DNA of 64,000 nucleotides from Pseudomonadota bacterium (GTDB lineage Bacteria; Bdellovibrionota; UBA1018; CAIMNF01): NCBI GenBank assembly GCA_027488515.1, contig JAIYBN010000004.1, positions 62,001 to 126,000 of the forward strand, read 5' to 3'. Shown piece by piece: positions 35,667 to 44,954 of this stretch (position 1 is its first letter; each line of letters starts with the position of its first letter). The notes under the pieces were generated by a model. It saw only the letters and a program-made list of their open reading frames with translations, ran no database searches and was not told where the DNA came from. The position numbers and the translations under genes were made by a program.

Positions 35667-36620
35667 ATGCCCCCCATTCATCGTTGTTCCGAAGCACTAC
35701 TCAGTCTCGATCTGTCCGGAAAAGTCATGGTCGTTACCGGAGGGAATTCGGGTATCGGACGCGTCACGGTAGAACAGTTGGCGCGCCAGGGGGCCTATGT
35801 GGTTCTGGCTTGCCGGAGGGTGGCTGAAGGGCGTCGCGTTGCGGAGGAGATCCTCGCATCAGGGTCTCGGGGTCAGGTCGAAGTCCAGGAGTTGGACTTG
35901 GCGAGCCTGCAGTCCGTGCGTGACTTTTCAGCGCGAGTTCTCCAAGTCCACCCGGTGATTCATGGCTTGGTCAACAACGCCGGCATCATGAATTCCCCCA
36001 TGCAAAAAACCCAGGACGGCTTTGAACTCCAGTTCGGAACCAATCACTTGGGGCATTTCCTTTTGACCGAGCTTTTATTGCCGGCACTCAAGGCCGGGGC
36101 ACCGTCTCGGATTGTGAATGTTTCGAGTTGCTTCCACGACAAGGCGATGGGCAGGGAAGGGCGTATTGATTTTGAGGATCTGAATTTCGAGCGGAGAAAA
36201 TACGACGGTTGGAGTGCTTATGCCCAATCGAAACTGGCCAATCTCCTGCATGCCAAGCAGCTGTCTAAAGTGCTGTCCGGCACCGGGGTCACCGCTGTCA
36301 GTGTGCATCCAGGGTGGGTCCGCTCGAATCTGATTCACTTTTCGATGCCGGTCTTCTTGCAGGACATTTTGCTCCGTCCACTCTTCCGCCTGGCCGGCAT
36401 GCTCGAGCCCTGGGAGGGGGCGCAATCGACTTTGTTCGCACTGCTGTCTCCAGAAGTTTCGAACCAAAGCGGGAAGTATTTCAGCCAAGTTGGAATTTAC
36501 AGAACACGGGAAGCGCAGCGGGGAGGGTGGCCGCTCCATTCTCCGAATCCACATGCCCATGATGACGGGGTCGCAGAGCGCTTGTATCAGGTGAGTCGGG
36601 AATGGGTCGGTTTGGCCTAG
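35667..36620 (+). CDS. short-chain dehydrogenase/reductase resembling retinol dehydrogenases (RDH11-14/WWOX type)
   Basis: VMVVTGGNSGIGRVTVEQLARQGAYVVLACR, LVNNAGIMNSP, DGFELQFGTNHLGHFLLTELLLPALKAGAPSRIVNVSS, WSAYAQSKLANLLHAKQLS (YxxxK). Confidence 0.9.
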   Translation: MPPIHRCSEALLSLDLSGKVMVVTGGNSGIGRVTVEQLARQGAYVVLACRRVAEGRRVAEEILASGSRGQVEVQELDLASLQSVRDFSARVLQVHPVIHGLVNNAGIMNSPMQKTQDGFELQFGTNHLGHFLLTELLLPALKAGAPSRIVNVSSCFHDKAMGREGRIDFEDLNFERRKYDGWSAYAQSKLANLLHAKQLSKVLSGTGVTAVSVHPGWVRSNLIHFSMPVFLQDILLRPLFRLAGMLEPWEGAQSTLFALLSPEVSNQSGKYFSQVGIYRTREAQRGGWPLHSPNPHAHDDGVAERLYQVSREWVGLA

Positions 36621-36740
36621 GTCATCTCGGGTAGGGTGATTGTCTCTGTGTTGACGGCTTTTTGACGCAGGTTTTTATTGCGTGGGTTCAAACCTTGGGC
36701 AGTTCTCAAGGTTCGGCACTGACAGACCGATCGATCCTAA

Positions 36741-37106
36741 GTGAGAACCTCACTTTTAGTGTCAGTTACCCTATCCTTGTTGTTTCTTTGCAGCCTTGGG
36801 TTCGCATCTCAGGATATCCAGGCAATCCTGGTCGACCCCTCATTGAAGGCGCAGGACCTGGGGCTGAAAGAGGGGCATGTCACCCGGACGCGCATGATAC
36901 CGGTGCCGGGTCCCAAGCTCCGAAACAAGCTGTTCAGTCGAGCCGGTCTCGTCAATGAAATCAACAGCTTAGACGAAGAACAGAAAAAACGTCTTTTCTC
37001 GATGGCAGGACTCCTTCCAGTGGATCGCTTGTGTGAGATTTTCCCTTCTATTCCGAGGGCCAAGCTCACGAGCTTGAGGGTTTTGGTCTTGAGGTCGTCT
37101 AAATGA
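36741..37106 (+). CDS. small exported hypothetical protein
   Basis: Signal peptide VSVTLSLLFLCSLGFAS; ATGA overlap with the next ORF. Confidence 0.55.
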   Translation: MRTSLLVSVTLSLLFLCSLGFASQDIQAILVDPSLKAQDLGLKEGHVTRTRMIPVPGPKLRNKLFSRAGLVNEINSLDEEQKKRLFSMAGLLPVDRLCEIFPSIPRAKLTSLRVLVLRSSK

Positions 37107-38776
37107 AGGCTTTTTTTCCAGCATTCCTCTTCCTGCTTTTGCCGTCGTACGCCCTTGCCGAAGACAGACCAGTCAGCATCATGGTCGATCTGAATTTAAG
37201 TTTGAAAGAGGTGAAGGCGGCGAAAGAGGCAGCGAAATTCAGGAACGAAGAGATGGTGGTCATTCCGGATCTCAGCTCGATCGAGACGGACCAGTCCAAA
37301 TTCGCGAGTTTCAACAAGCTGAGAGCTGCTTTTTCTGATGCCGATTCGAAGCTACATTGCCTCATCGAAAAGAAGTCCGATTGCAAACTGGCTGTAGGCG
37401 AAACCAAGGAGTCATTGACCCAAAAAAGGAGCGGTTTTAAGGGTGAGCTACTCAAGATCGTCTCAGCTGCGGACCCGCGTTTCGTAAATTCCAATGGTAA
37501 GCCGGAAACCATCAAGCGGGTTCTTGAGAAGGAACTTGAGAAAGCGGGTTCAAAGCGAAAAGTTGGATCGTTGATCATTTCCGGTCATTCCGGAGTGAGT
37601 GGTTTTGGAGGGATCGCAGGGGAATTAAGTAAAGCCGAACTCACCGAGATCAATGAGAACAATCCCCAGGCTAAGGATGCAATGAGCAGCGTCAAGGATG
37701 TGATGCTCTGGGGGTGCTATACGGCGGGAGTGCGCTCCGCTGCGACTGACTATCTCGCCTTGTTTCCGAACGCGAGGAGTATCGCCGGGTTCGATGGAAG
37801 GGCTCCGACCGAAAACAATTCTCAGAACATGGCTTATTTGAAAGGCTTTTTGACCCAAGTGGAGACGGTTTCCCGTTCTTTGAAAGGAGGCTGTGATCCG
37901 AACGACCCCAAGCGAATCAAGGAGGGTTTCGGTCGGATCATGGGTGATTTGAATCAGATGAACTCGGCGTTCTACATTCGGAACGAATGCCGCGCCGAGG
38001 ACGAGGGCAAAGCCAATTCCTATTACTTCAAAAAAGACAAGGCCGAGTGCTTTTCTGATCTCGTGAAACGATGCCAGAATCCAGATGGGACCGACTCGGA
38101 GGAAGTGAAGAAATTTCTCGCTGAATACGCGAACGTCGTGAAAAAATTCGGGGGTTGCCTGAAGGAGTCGGTAAACATCTCCCCTTCGGAAAACATCCCG
38201 CTTCCCCCGAATTTAACCGGTCCCGGAGGCAACGGGCTTCCAACGATCATGAGGGATCCTTTCACTGAGAGTTTCACATCGCACCAATTGAAAAACGAGG
38301 ATTTTGAAACCGAAGTAGCTTGGCCTGATGCCTCTACAGGGCGGATCAAGTCCGTTTATGACAAGATGAATGAACTCTCCTTTTGCCCGAATTCATCGTT
38401 GAAGGATCTTTTCGGTGACCAGCAAGTGGCTGAAAACCAGATCAATGCGATTCTGTATCTTCGAAAGTTTCCGGTCTTCATGGTGAACTGGTTCAAAGCC
38501 AATTCGGAAATCATTCAAAACTACAACAAGACCGCTCAGCCCGAAAACCAGATCCGGCTCACTGAGAAATCGTCCCGATGCGAGGTGGTCCAGGCGGTGC
38601 GAAAGTTTGAAACTTACCTTGCCAAAAGGAATGTCGGCTCCGGTTCGGTTCGTGCACCGGCGAGCGGGCCCCCCGGCCCTCCGCCCAAGATGGATCCAGA
38701 AATGCTGTTGGGGCTAAAGTTGCACGAGCTCAAATCACTTCAGTCGGGTGATTTCAGTTTGAGATGGGTAGACTAA
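37103..38776 (+). CDS. exported protein with caspase-like (clan CD) His/Cys motifs
   Basis: Signal peptide MKAFFPAFLFLLLPSYALA; SLIISGHSGVSGFGG ... DVMLWGCYTAGVRSAA. Confidence 0.6.
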   Translation: MKAFFPAFLFLLLPSYALAEDRPVSIMVDLNLSLKEVKAAKEAAKFRNEEMVVIPDLSSIETDQSKFASFNKLRAAFSDADSKLHCLIEKKSDCKLAVGETKESLTQKRSGFKGELLKIVSAADPRFVNSNGKPETIKRVLEKELEKAGSKRKVGSLIISGHSGVSGFGGIAGELSKAELTEINENNPQAKDAMSSVKDVMLWGCYTAGVRSAATDYLALFPNARSIAGFDGRAPTENNSQNMAYLKGFLTQVETVSRSLKGGCDPNDPKRIKEGFGRIMGDLNQMNSAFYIRNECRAEDEGKANSYYFKKDKAECFSDLVKRCQNPDGTDSEEVKKFLAEYANVVKKFGGCLKESVNISPSENIPLPPNLTGPGGNGLPTIMRDPFTESFTSHQLKNEDFETEVAWPDASTGRIKSVYDKMNELSFCPNSSLKDLFGDQQVAENQINAILYLRKFPVFMVNWFKANSEIIQNYNKTAQPENQIRLTEKSSRCEVVQAVRKFETYLAKRNVGSGSVRAPASGPPGPPPKMDPEMLLGLKLHELKSLQSGDFSLRWVD

Positions 38777-39342
38777 ATTTCACCGTCCCCGATGATCGCA
38801 TCAATCTCGGCGCCGATGGTCTGGTAGACCGGGAAGTTGCCATGCGGATCGTTGGCACAGCAGACTCGACTGTCGCCCACCGGAGTGGTGATCCTCACTC
38901 CGAGGGCTTCGAATCTTTGATAGTAGGCTTTGACTTTTTCTTCTGAAACAGTGACCACCCAGCCTCGGGGTTGTTTGATCCACCAGGAACCCGGGACCAC
39001 GATGAGTGTGGCATAGGGAAAGCGAGAGCGGATGATGGTGACCAGGCCTTCGATGTCGTCAGCTTCTGCATAGGTCGAATTCGTTCCGGTGCTGACAATC
39101 ACGTTCTTGGTTCGGGGACTGACGGGATAGTTGAGAAGAGCTTTTTTGAGCCAGGTCAGCGTGGTGCCTCCGTACCAAAGATATGTCCCTGCCAGGTCAC
39201 CCTTCGGAGCGAGGCGGTTCGCTTTCTTGCTGGCGTTGTCGATGAAGGTGCAGAGGGAGTCCCCGATGATGATATTCTCATTCGTGGCAAATGCCGGGGT
39301 GGTTAGAGTGAGCAGGAGGAGGGCGAGGATAGTCTTCAGCAT
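38773..39342 (-). CDS. exported SGNH/GDSL-like hydrolase
   Basis: Signal peptide MLKTILALLLLTLTTPAFA; ENIIIGDSLCTFIDN (block I), VIVSTGTNSTY. Confidence 0.7.
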   Translation of the reverse strand: MLKTILALLLLTLTTPAFATNENIIIGDSLCTFIDNASKKANRLAPKGDLAGTYLWYGGTTLTWLKKALLNYPVSPRTKNVIVSTGTNSTYAEADDIEGLVTIIRSRFPYATLIVVPGSWWIKQPRGWVVTVSEEKVKAYYQRFEALGVRITTPVGDSRVCCANDPHGNFPVYQTIGAEIDAIIGDGEI

Positions 39343-39381
39343 GCCCTAGGGGTTACCTCGCGTGGCGTTGGTCGTCAATTC

Positions 39382-39882
39382 CTATTGATCTTTCCAAGAC
39401 TTCCCGTCAATCAGGAGGTCTTTCACCTGGGCTCGGCCGTCCCGACCGACGGAAGCCCGGATGGAGGCTGCCTTGGATCGAATCAACTCCTCGAGGTGCG
39501 TCGCTTGATCTTCGGGGACATAGAAACGCTCAATGCCCGCTTCAAAAAAGCCGGATCGGCAGCTCCCTTGAATGTATACCGTGCAGTTCTCCGGTGGGGT
39601 CGTTGAAATCCCCTTGGGCTCAAGACAAACAAAAACGCTATTGAGCGAGTGCTCCCCCGAGTTACAGATCCCCTCCACTCCATAGTCCACTCGATAAGTC
39701 AGATAATGCCCGGAAAGCAGATCCCTCGGGTCATAGCCACTTACGGGAAGAACAATTTCCCGACCTGTCTGAAGGCTCACCATCCGGTAGAGCGTAAGGC
39801 TGGACAGGACCAAAACGGGAAAAGCGAGGGCGAGCAGAAGCCCTTTTCTTGATTGGATCATTGGGCCCAACTTTCTGCCCAC
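39382..39882 (-). CDS. GDYXXLXY-domain protein
   Basis: VLPVSGYDPRDLLSGHYLTYRVDYG; adjacent to a DUF2157 gene as is typical for this family. Confidence 0.75.
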   Translation of the reverse strand: MGRKLGPMIQSRKGLLLALAFPVLVLSSLTLYRMVSLQTGREIVLPVSGYDPRDLLSGHYLTYRVDYGVEGICNSGEHSLNSVFVCLEPKGISTTPPENCTVYIQGSCRSGFFEAGIERFYVPEDQATHLEELIRSKAASIRASVGRDGRAQVKDLLIDGKSWKDQ

Positions 39883-40976
39883 TCCGCGATGGGCTTACGG
39901 TAGCGATTCCAGAGAACTCCGAGCCCGATCACGAACATCCCGGACAGAATAAGTCCAAATCCGGTACGGGCGAGCCCGCCAAAGGCCTGGAAGTAGAGGA
40001 TCAAGAAGCGGAGCCCCAGCAGGGTCAGAAAGGTCTGGAACAATGCACGTTCCTTCAAGCTGGCCAGGAAGACCGCCATCAGTCCAAGCTCGATGATCGT
40101 GTGAAGGGCGTAGATCACGGGAAGCGAGGTATGGAGGAAGGGGAGGTGAAAAGAGCTGAAGTAGACCAGGAGAACTCCCGAGACGAGTCCCTTCTGGATT
40201 CTGGTGTAGCCCGAGGCTTGCCAGACCCCCCAAAGCGCGAATGCCCAAAGCGCATAGGCGGGGAAGTAAGCGGAGGTGATGTCCCGGTGAAGCGCATGAA
40301 CCTCGGCGACAGAAAGAGCCGTGAGTCCACTCAGTATCGTCCAAACTCGAAACGCCCGGGTCGATGCACTTTCCCCCCCGAAGTTCTTGCTGATGATGGT
40401 CAGGGCGGCACAGAGGAGAGGAATCGCCATGAACACGGCCGGAAAGCTCCGGTGGAACACAGGCTGGAGGGCGATTGACTCAATCGCAGCTGTCGCAATT
40501 CCCGAAAGGAAGGCCCCGGTCCAAAGAAAGGGAATGAGAAGCGTCCTTGCGGAAGAGGCTGCCGCAAAGGTGATCAGAGACCACAGCAAAATTGCTTGGT
40601 GGAGCTTTCCACCCGTGTGGAAGATCTGGGAGATGAGCCCGATCGAGGCGAGACACATCAGGATGAATGCCAGTAGAAAAGCCTCGAAGTGGAGCGGCCG
40701 ATTCGAGGCCTGACTCCGGAAAGCTCCATAGCCCAACCCGAGGAGTAGAAGGAGATCTGCTACGAGCTTTACCGCGTCTGGAATCGTGAACCAGTTCGCT
40801 GCGATCAATGAGACTGTTCCGGTAGCGACGATGACGGCACCGAGAAGGAGGAGTCCGGAAAGGACCCAGGAGCTCTCGGGTCTTGTCGCTTCATGGGTAC
40901 GGATGCGGTCCGCTTGGTCTTTTCCGATCAAGCCCGATCGGATCCATTCGCTCAGCTGCTTTTCCAGTTTGGACAT
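39858..40976 (-). CDS. DUF2157/DUF4401-type polytopic membrane protein
   Basis: LEKQLSEWIRSGLIGKDQADRIRTHE N-terminus followed by about 12 helices. Confidence 0.75.
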   Translation of the reverse strand: MSKLEKQLSEWIRSGLIGKDQADRIRTHEATRPESSWVLSGLLLLGAVIVATGTVSLIAANWFTIPDAVKLVADLLLLLGLGYGAFRSQASNRPLHFEAFLLAFILMCLASIGLISQIFHTGGKLHQAILLWSLITFAAASSARTLLIPFLWTGAFLSGIATAAIESIALQPVFHRSFPAVFMAIPLLCAALTIISKNFGGESASTRAFRVWTILSGLTALSVAEVHALHRDITSAYFPAYALWAFALWGVWQASGYTRIQKGLVSGVLLVYFSSFHLPFLHTSLPVIYALHTIIELGLMAVFLASLKERALFQTFLTLLGLRFLILYFQAFGGLARTGFGLILSGMFVIGLGVLWNRYRKPIAEWAESWAQ

Positions 40977-41025
40977 GATTCGTCCATCATCAACGAAAAA
41001 TGTCCGAGAGTAAACCGGATCCAGA

Positions 41026-41895
41026 TCAATTTTGGATCGAGTTCAGCAGAGTTTTTCTGTATTTTCCCTCACTCACAAAAAGGGATTCAATGTGACGGCC
41101 TCCCTCGACGGGAGTCCAACTCTTTGGTTCGGGGAGCGCTTCAAAGAGTCTTTTGCCGAGCTTCTGGTCGATCACCTGGTCCCGGTCTCCGTGCAGGACC
41201 AGGTATTTGACTTTCGGGAGTTGATTCCATTTGGGTCCTGGAGCCCAACGATCCGAGAGGAGGAGCCAGGAAAGGGGCTGGAACAAGGTGGTGAGCCAGC
41301 TTTGGGACAATACACTCGCCCCTGCCGAGGTGTAGGACGCAAAGGACGAATCCAAAATCACAGTTCTGAGGGAGGGGGGGAGCTCGCCCTTTTCATTGAG
41401 TTCGGCAAGTGAGCGCAGGGCCACTGGCCCACCCAGGCTTTGGGCAAAAACGAAGAGCGGGGTGCTCTTGTAACTTGGTTTTTTAGCCTCCGTGAAGAAC
41501 CACCGAAGTGCGGTCATGCCGTCCCGCACGGTTGCTTCAGGGCTCGGGGTGCCTTCTGAATCCCCATAGCCTTGATAATCGAAGATGAAGTAGTCATATC
41601 CCTCGTTCAGCATCCAGCTGAGAGAAAAAAAGTGAGAGGATCGGTTTTCTCCGTTTCCATGAAAGAAAATCAAAAAGCCTTTGGGCTCCGGAAAACGCGA
41701 TTGCTTGAACCACCAGCCCTGGATCTTGGCCGGGTCCGAGTCGAGTGAAACGGTCTCGTAGGTGTAGCCGAGTCTCTCGGGGTGGACATGCCACACCCGA
41801 GTCGGCGCGTAAAGGAGGGAACTGCACCCTGAGCTCAGGAACGCGATCATCAGGGTGACCATAGGAAGAAGATTCTTAAAAATAGAACAGGCCAT
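41026..41895 (-). CDS. alpha/beta hydrolase
   Basis: GFLIFFHGNGENRSSH, YDYFIFDYQGYGDSEG, FVFAQSLGGPVAL (GxSxG-like), LVLHGDRDQVI. Confidence 0.85.
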   Translation of the reverse strand: MACSIFKNLLPMVTLMIAFLSSGCSSLLYAPTRVWHVHPERLGYTYETVSLDSDPAKIQGWWFKQSRFPEPKGFLIFFHGNGENRSSHFFSLSWMLNEGYDYFIFDYQGYGDSEGTPSPEATVRDGMTALRWFFTEAKKPSYKSTPLFVFAQSLGGPVALRSLAELNEKGELPPSLRTVILDSSFASYTSAGASVLSQSWLTTLFQPLSWLLLSDRWAPGPKWNQLPKVKYLVLHGDRDQVIDQKLGKRLFEALPEPKSWTPVEGGRHIESLFVSEGKYRKTLLNSIQN

Positions 41896-43729
41896 TCAGT
41901 CCTACACTGTCCCGCGTTTGCGAATTCCCCAGATCCCGTTGCAACAGAAAGTCGAATCCGAAGCGGTTCCGGAACACGATCCGGTTTTCTAACTTGAGGG
42001 AATGTTGCCAAGGCGCGGATACCGTGAAATCGTAGCGCGTTCGGGCTTCGATTCTGGACTTGAATCCCGGAACCCATTCCCAGATCAGTCCTGCGACCGG
42101 TCCGATTTCCAGCTTCCATTTCGAGCCGAAGAAAGCGGAACTATAGGCAGGTTCAAATTGAAAAAGCGTATACAGGGTTTGCTTCTCTAAGAACGAAGCG
42201 GCCTTTCCGATCCCTCCGCCCAGGGCAAAGCGGGGACAGTCGAGTCCGTTCAAGCAATCGGGCGTCCAACTTCGCTTGAATCCCACATTCACCGAATAAG
42301 ACCATCCTGGATTCAGAGGATGGTGGGGAGAAAGGGCAGTCAGCTCGACCAGGGTCAGCTCGTCGACCAGGACCCGGTTCGCTTCGGGCTGGATTCTGAG
42401 TCCGACTCGTCCAAAATCAATGTGCAGATGCCTCGGATATCCTTCGGTGGGGTCGAGCAGATCGTGATGGGCAGCCCTCGCCTGGATGAGATGGTTCCAT
42501 CGAACAGATTGTCCGATCCGGGTCCACTCGGATCCCAGTCTCATTCTCCCTGAGCGGTGGCCCAGATCCGGGCGTTCTTCCACCGGAGGGATCACCTCGC
42601 GGGAGGCACCCGGTCCTTCGGTTTGGGCGCGTCTCTGCAGCAGCTTCTCTTTCTCGTTCGAGAACTCCGGGTCTTTTTTGAGATCGATCGCATCGATCAG
42701 TAGATCCAGCACTGCGGGATCGCTCGACTGGAAGGTCTTCTGTGTTGCCTGTTGTTTGAATTCTTGTTGTTGGTTCGGGCTCAGACCCTGGTAGCCGGCA
42801 AGAGCGGTTTTCAGAAGGGAGGGGCGATAGCGGACATCCCGAACCAAGCCCGGGACTTCATAGAGGGCTTTGATGGACTCGGACGGGATCAGGTAAATCG
42901 GGCGGGAAGTGAAGAAACGGAATTCGGGCAAGGCGCCTTCCAGGGCCCGGAGGATCTGGTAAGAGCAGTTCTCATTGAAGTAGTAGTAACGGAAGTGGGT
43001 GTTCCCGAGCTCCCAAAGGTGGAGGATCAAACGGTCGATTTGACCCGGAGTCAGATTCAGTTCGTAGAGCCAGAGGTCTCTGGACTCTGAATCGTTGTAC
43101 TCCCGAACCTTGTAATAGAAGGGAAGGGCTGAGAACGTCGAGGGGAAGACGCCGATCAAGCCGTACAGGGCATAAAGGGCCGGATTTCCGGTGGTCGGAT
43201 TGGCCGAAAAGTTGATCCCCGTGTCAAAGAGCTCGTTTTCGTTGCTTCCTGAGAACTTGAGAAAGCTGTGTCCGAAAACCGAGGCGGCACTCCCCGGGTG
43301 GTAAGAGGTGAAGACCACGCTCACTTTCCGGTTTTGCATCCGAGTCCGGTAGTTTTCGAGGTTCTTGCAACCAGGGGCAGGCAAGTTCTTCCAAAAGGGG
43401 TCATTTGCCAGCTCTTGTTTCAAGAGCTCGAAACGGGCCGGGAAACGACAGATCGCATGTGAGTCGGGTTCGGGTCCGACCGGAGCGACGAATGCCAGGA
43501 GGGTGGCCTCGAGTTCGGCGCGCGGGTCTTTTTTTCCGTCAGGAGACAGAAAGAACGATTCGCCGTCGACTTCGCTTTCCTCCATACGGTGCCAGCCATT
43601 TTGGTACTGGAGCAGTCCTTTCCAAGCGGGAGATTTTGCAAGCATCTCCAAGCGCGGCCTGCCCGGTAGCTCGACTGCCCCCGCGCGGTCCGTCCCGAGC
43701 ATGAATAAAAATAAAAGAAAAAGGCCCAC
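41876..43729 (-). CDS. DUF4105 (Lnb N-terminal periplasmic-like) protein, GTG start
   Basis: VVFTSYHPGSAASVFGHSFLKF, YYYFNENCSYQILRALEGALP; signal peptide MGLFLLFLFMLGTDRAGA. Confidence 0.85.
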   Translation of the reverse strand: MGLFLLFLFMLGTDRAGAVELPGRPRLEMLAKSPAWKGLLQYQNGWHRMEESEVDGESFFLSPDGKKDPRAELEATLLAFVAPVGPEPDSHAICRFPARFELLKQELANDPFWKNLPAPGCKNLENYRTRMQNRKVSVVFTSYHPGSAASVFGHSFLKFSGSNENELFDTGINFSANPTTGNPALYALYGLIGVFPSTFSALPFYYKVREYNDSESRDLWLYELNLTPGQIDRLILHLWELGNTHFRYYYFNENCSYQILRALEGALPEFRFFTSRPIYLIPSESIKALYEVPGLVRDVRYRPSLLKTALAGYQGLSPNQQQEFKQQATQKTFQSSDPAVLDLLIDAIDLKKDPEFSNEKEKLLQRRAQTEGPGASREVIPPVEERPDLGHRSGRMRLGSEWTRIGQSVRWNHLIQARAAHHDLLDPTEGYPRHLHIDFGRVGLRIQPEANRVLVDELTLVELTALSPHHPLNPGWSYSVNVGFKRSWTPDCLNGLDCPRFALGGGIGKAASFLEKQTLYTLFQFEPAYSSAFFGSKWKLEIGPVAGLIWEWVPGFKSRIEARTRYDFTVSAPWQHSLKLENRIVFRNRFGFDFLLQRDLGNSQTRDSVGLNGLFYF

Positions 43730-43761
43730 TGCTTTCCTGAATATCAGGAGAACAGTGGGCC
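43723..43761 (-). terminator. strong rho-independent terminator of the DUF3015 gene overlapping the DUF4105 start
   Basis: Reverse strand GGCCCACTGTTCTCCTGA-TAT-TCAGGAAAGCAGTGGGCC followed by TTTTTCTTTTATTTTTATT. Confidence 0.85.
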
Positions 43762-43785
43762 GTCGAGATTTGAATCGACCGGACC

Positions 43786-44268
43786 TCAGTAAAGAACGCT
43801 GAGAATGTTGTTCGCGGTTTCAGCAGAAGTCTGGTTCGACTTCGCGAAAATCTTGGAGTAGTTCGACTTGAGGTGGTTGCCGAATTGCTCGCGATTGTTC
43901 GCACCGATGAGGTCGGCAAGACCGTTCAGGGTTTCGCCGTTACCGCGGGAGATTTCGTTCTTCAGCATGTTTTGGTTGGCAGAAATGTACTGTTCCACCA
44001 TTTCTTTGGAACCCAGCATCGATTCGCCACCGCAGTTAGAAGTTCCGAAGGTGATCCCGAAGGTTTGGGAACCGAAAGTGCCGTTGGTGGTCGCTGCGAA
44101 AATCTGAAGCTTGTTGTTCTCTTGGAATACGATGGAACCGAGACCGCAACCTGCGGCTCCGTATCCACCGGTGTTTGCGCGTCCGGCAATTTTCACTGCG
44201 TGAGCGGATGTGGTGGTCAGGGTGATGATCAGGGCCAAAGTCAATGCAGCCAATTGTGTATTCTTCAT
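43786..44268 (-). CDS. DUF3015 family exported protein
   Basis: Signal peptide MKNTQLAALTLALIITLTTTSAHA; GCGLGSIVF, TFGTSNCG. Confidence 0.8.
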   Translation of the reverse strand: MKNTQLAALTLALIITLTTTSAHAVKIAGRANTGGYGAAGCGLGSIVFQENNKLQIFAATTNGTFGSQTFGITFGTSNCGGESMLGSKEMVEQYISANQNMLKNEISRGNGETLNGLADLIGANNREQFGNHLKSNYSKIFAKSNQTSAETANNILSVLY

Positions 44269-44334
44269 GGATCCTCCTAAGATCTAAGATGGTTGAGTCC
44301 TCAGTTTATGCTCGAACCGGAGTCAGGGGTAGAG

Positions 44335-44883
44335 TCATGTGTTTGACTTGCCGAATTTTCCGGCGTACCGATCCATGCAACTCACGATCAGGTCTGTTGC
44401 CTTTTTGGTGTCATCGATCCCCGGGACCGTCACTTTTTTTCCTTCGAGTTCTGTGTACCGCTCGAAGAAGTTCTCAAGCTCGAGCTTTTCGTGGGGAGAA
44501 AGAGCGTCGGCCGACTTCAGGTGGGCGAGGGTCACATCCTGACTCGCGACTGCAAGAATTTTGTCGTCAGCGGTGCCTTGATCCACCATGCGCAGAACTC
44601 CGATCACCCGGGCATCGACCAGGCAGCCCGGGAACAGCTCTGCTCCCGTAAAAACCAGAATATCCAGAGGATCGCCGTCTTCGCCGAGAGTTTGGGGGAT
44701 GATTCCGTAGTTCACCGGGTAGTGCATCGAACCGTGGAGGAATCGGTCGAGTTTGATGAGTCCTGACTCCTTGTCCACCTCGAATTTGGAACGGGACCCT
44801 TTCGGGATCTCGATGACCGAAGTCACGATTTCAGGACACTTCTTTCCGGGATTGATCTGATGCCAAAGGTGGAAGGAACTCAT
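44335..44883 (-). CDS. ppa: inorganic pyrophosphatase
   Basis: EIPKGSRSKFEVDKESGLIKLDRFL, GDPLDILVFT, LVDARVIGVLRMVDQGTADDKILAV. Confidence 0.97.
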   Translation of the reverse strand: MSSFHLWHQINPGKKCPEIVTSVIEIPKGSRSKFEVDKESGLIKLDRFLHGSMHYPVNYGIIPQTLGEDGDPLDILVFTGAELFPGCLVDARVIGVLRMVDQGTADDKILAVASQDVTLAHLKSADALSPHEKLELENFFERYTELEGKKVTVPGIDDTKKATDLIVSCMDRYAGKFGKSNT

Positions 44884-44954
44884 ATCGAATAGATTTTCGC
44901 AAAAACCTCGACATTGCAACCCTGCCTGTGGCTGAGGCATGATGGAAGGGTCCG

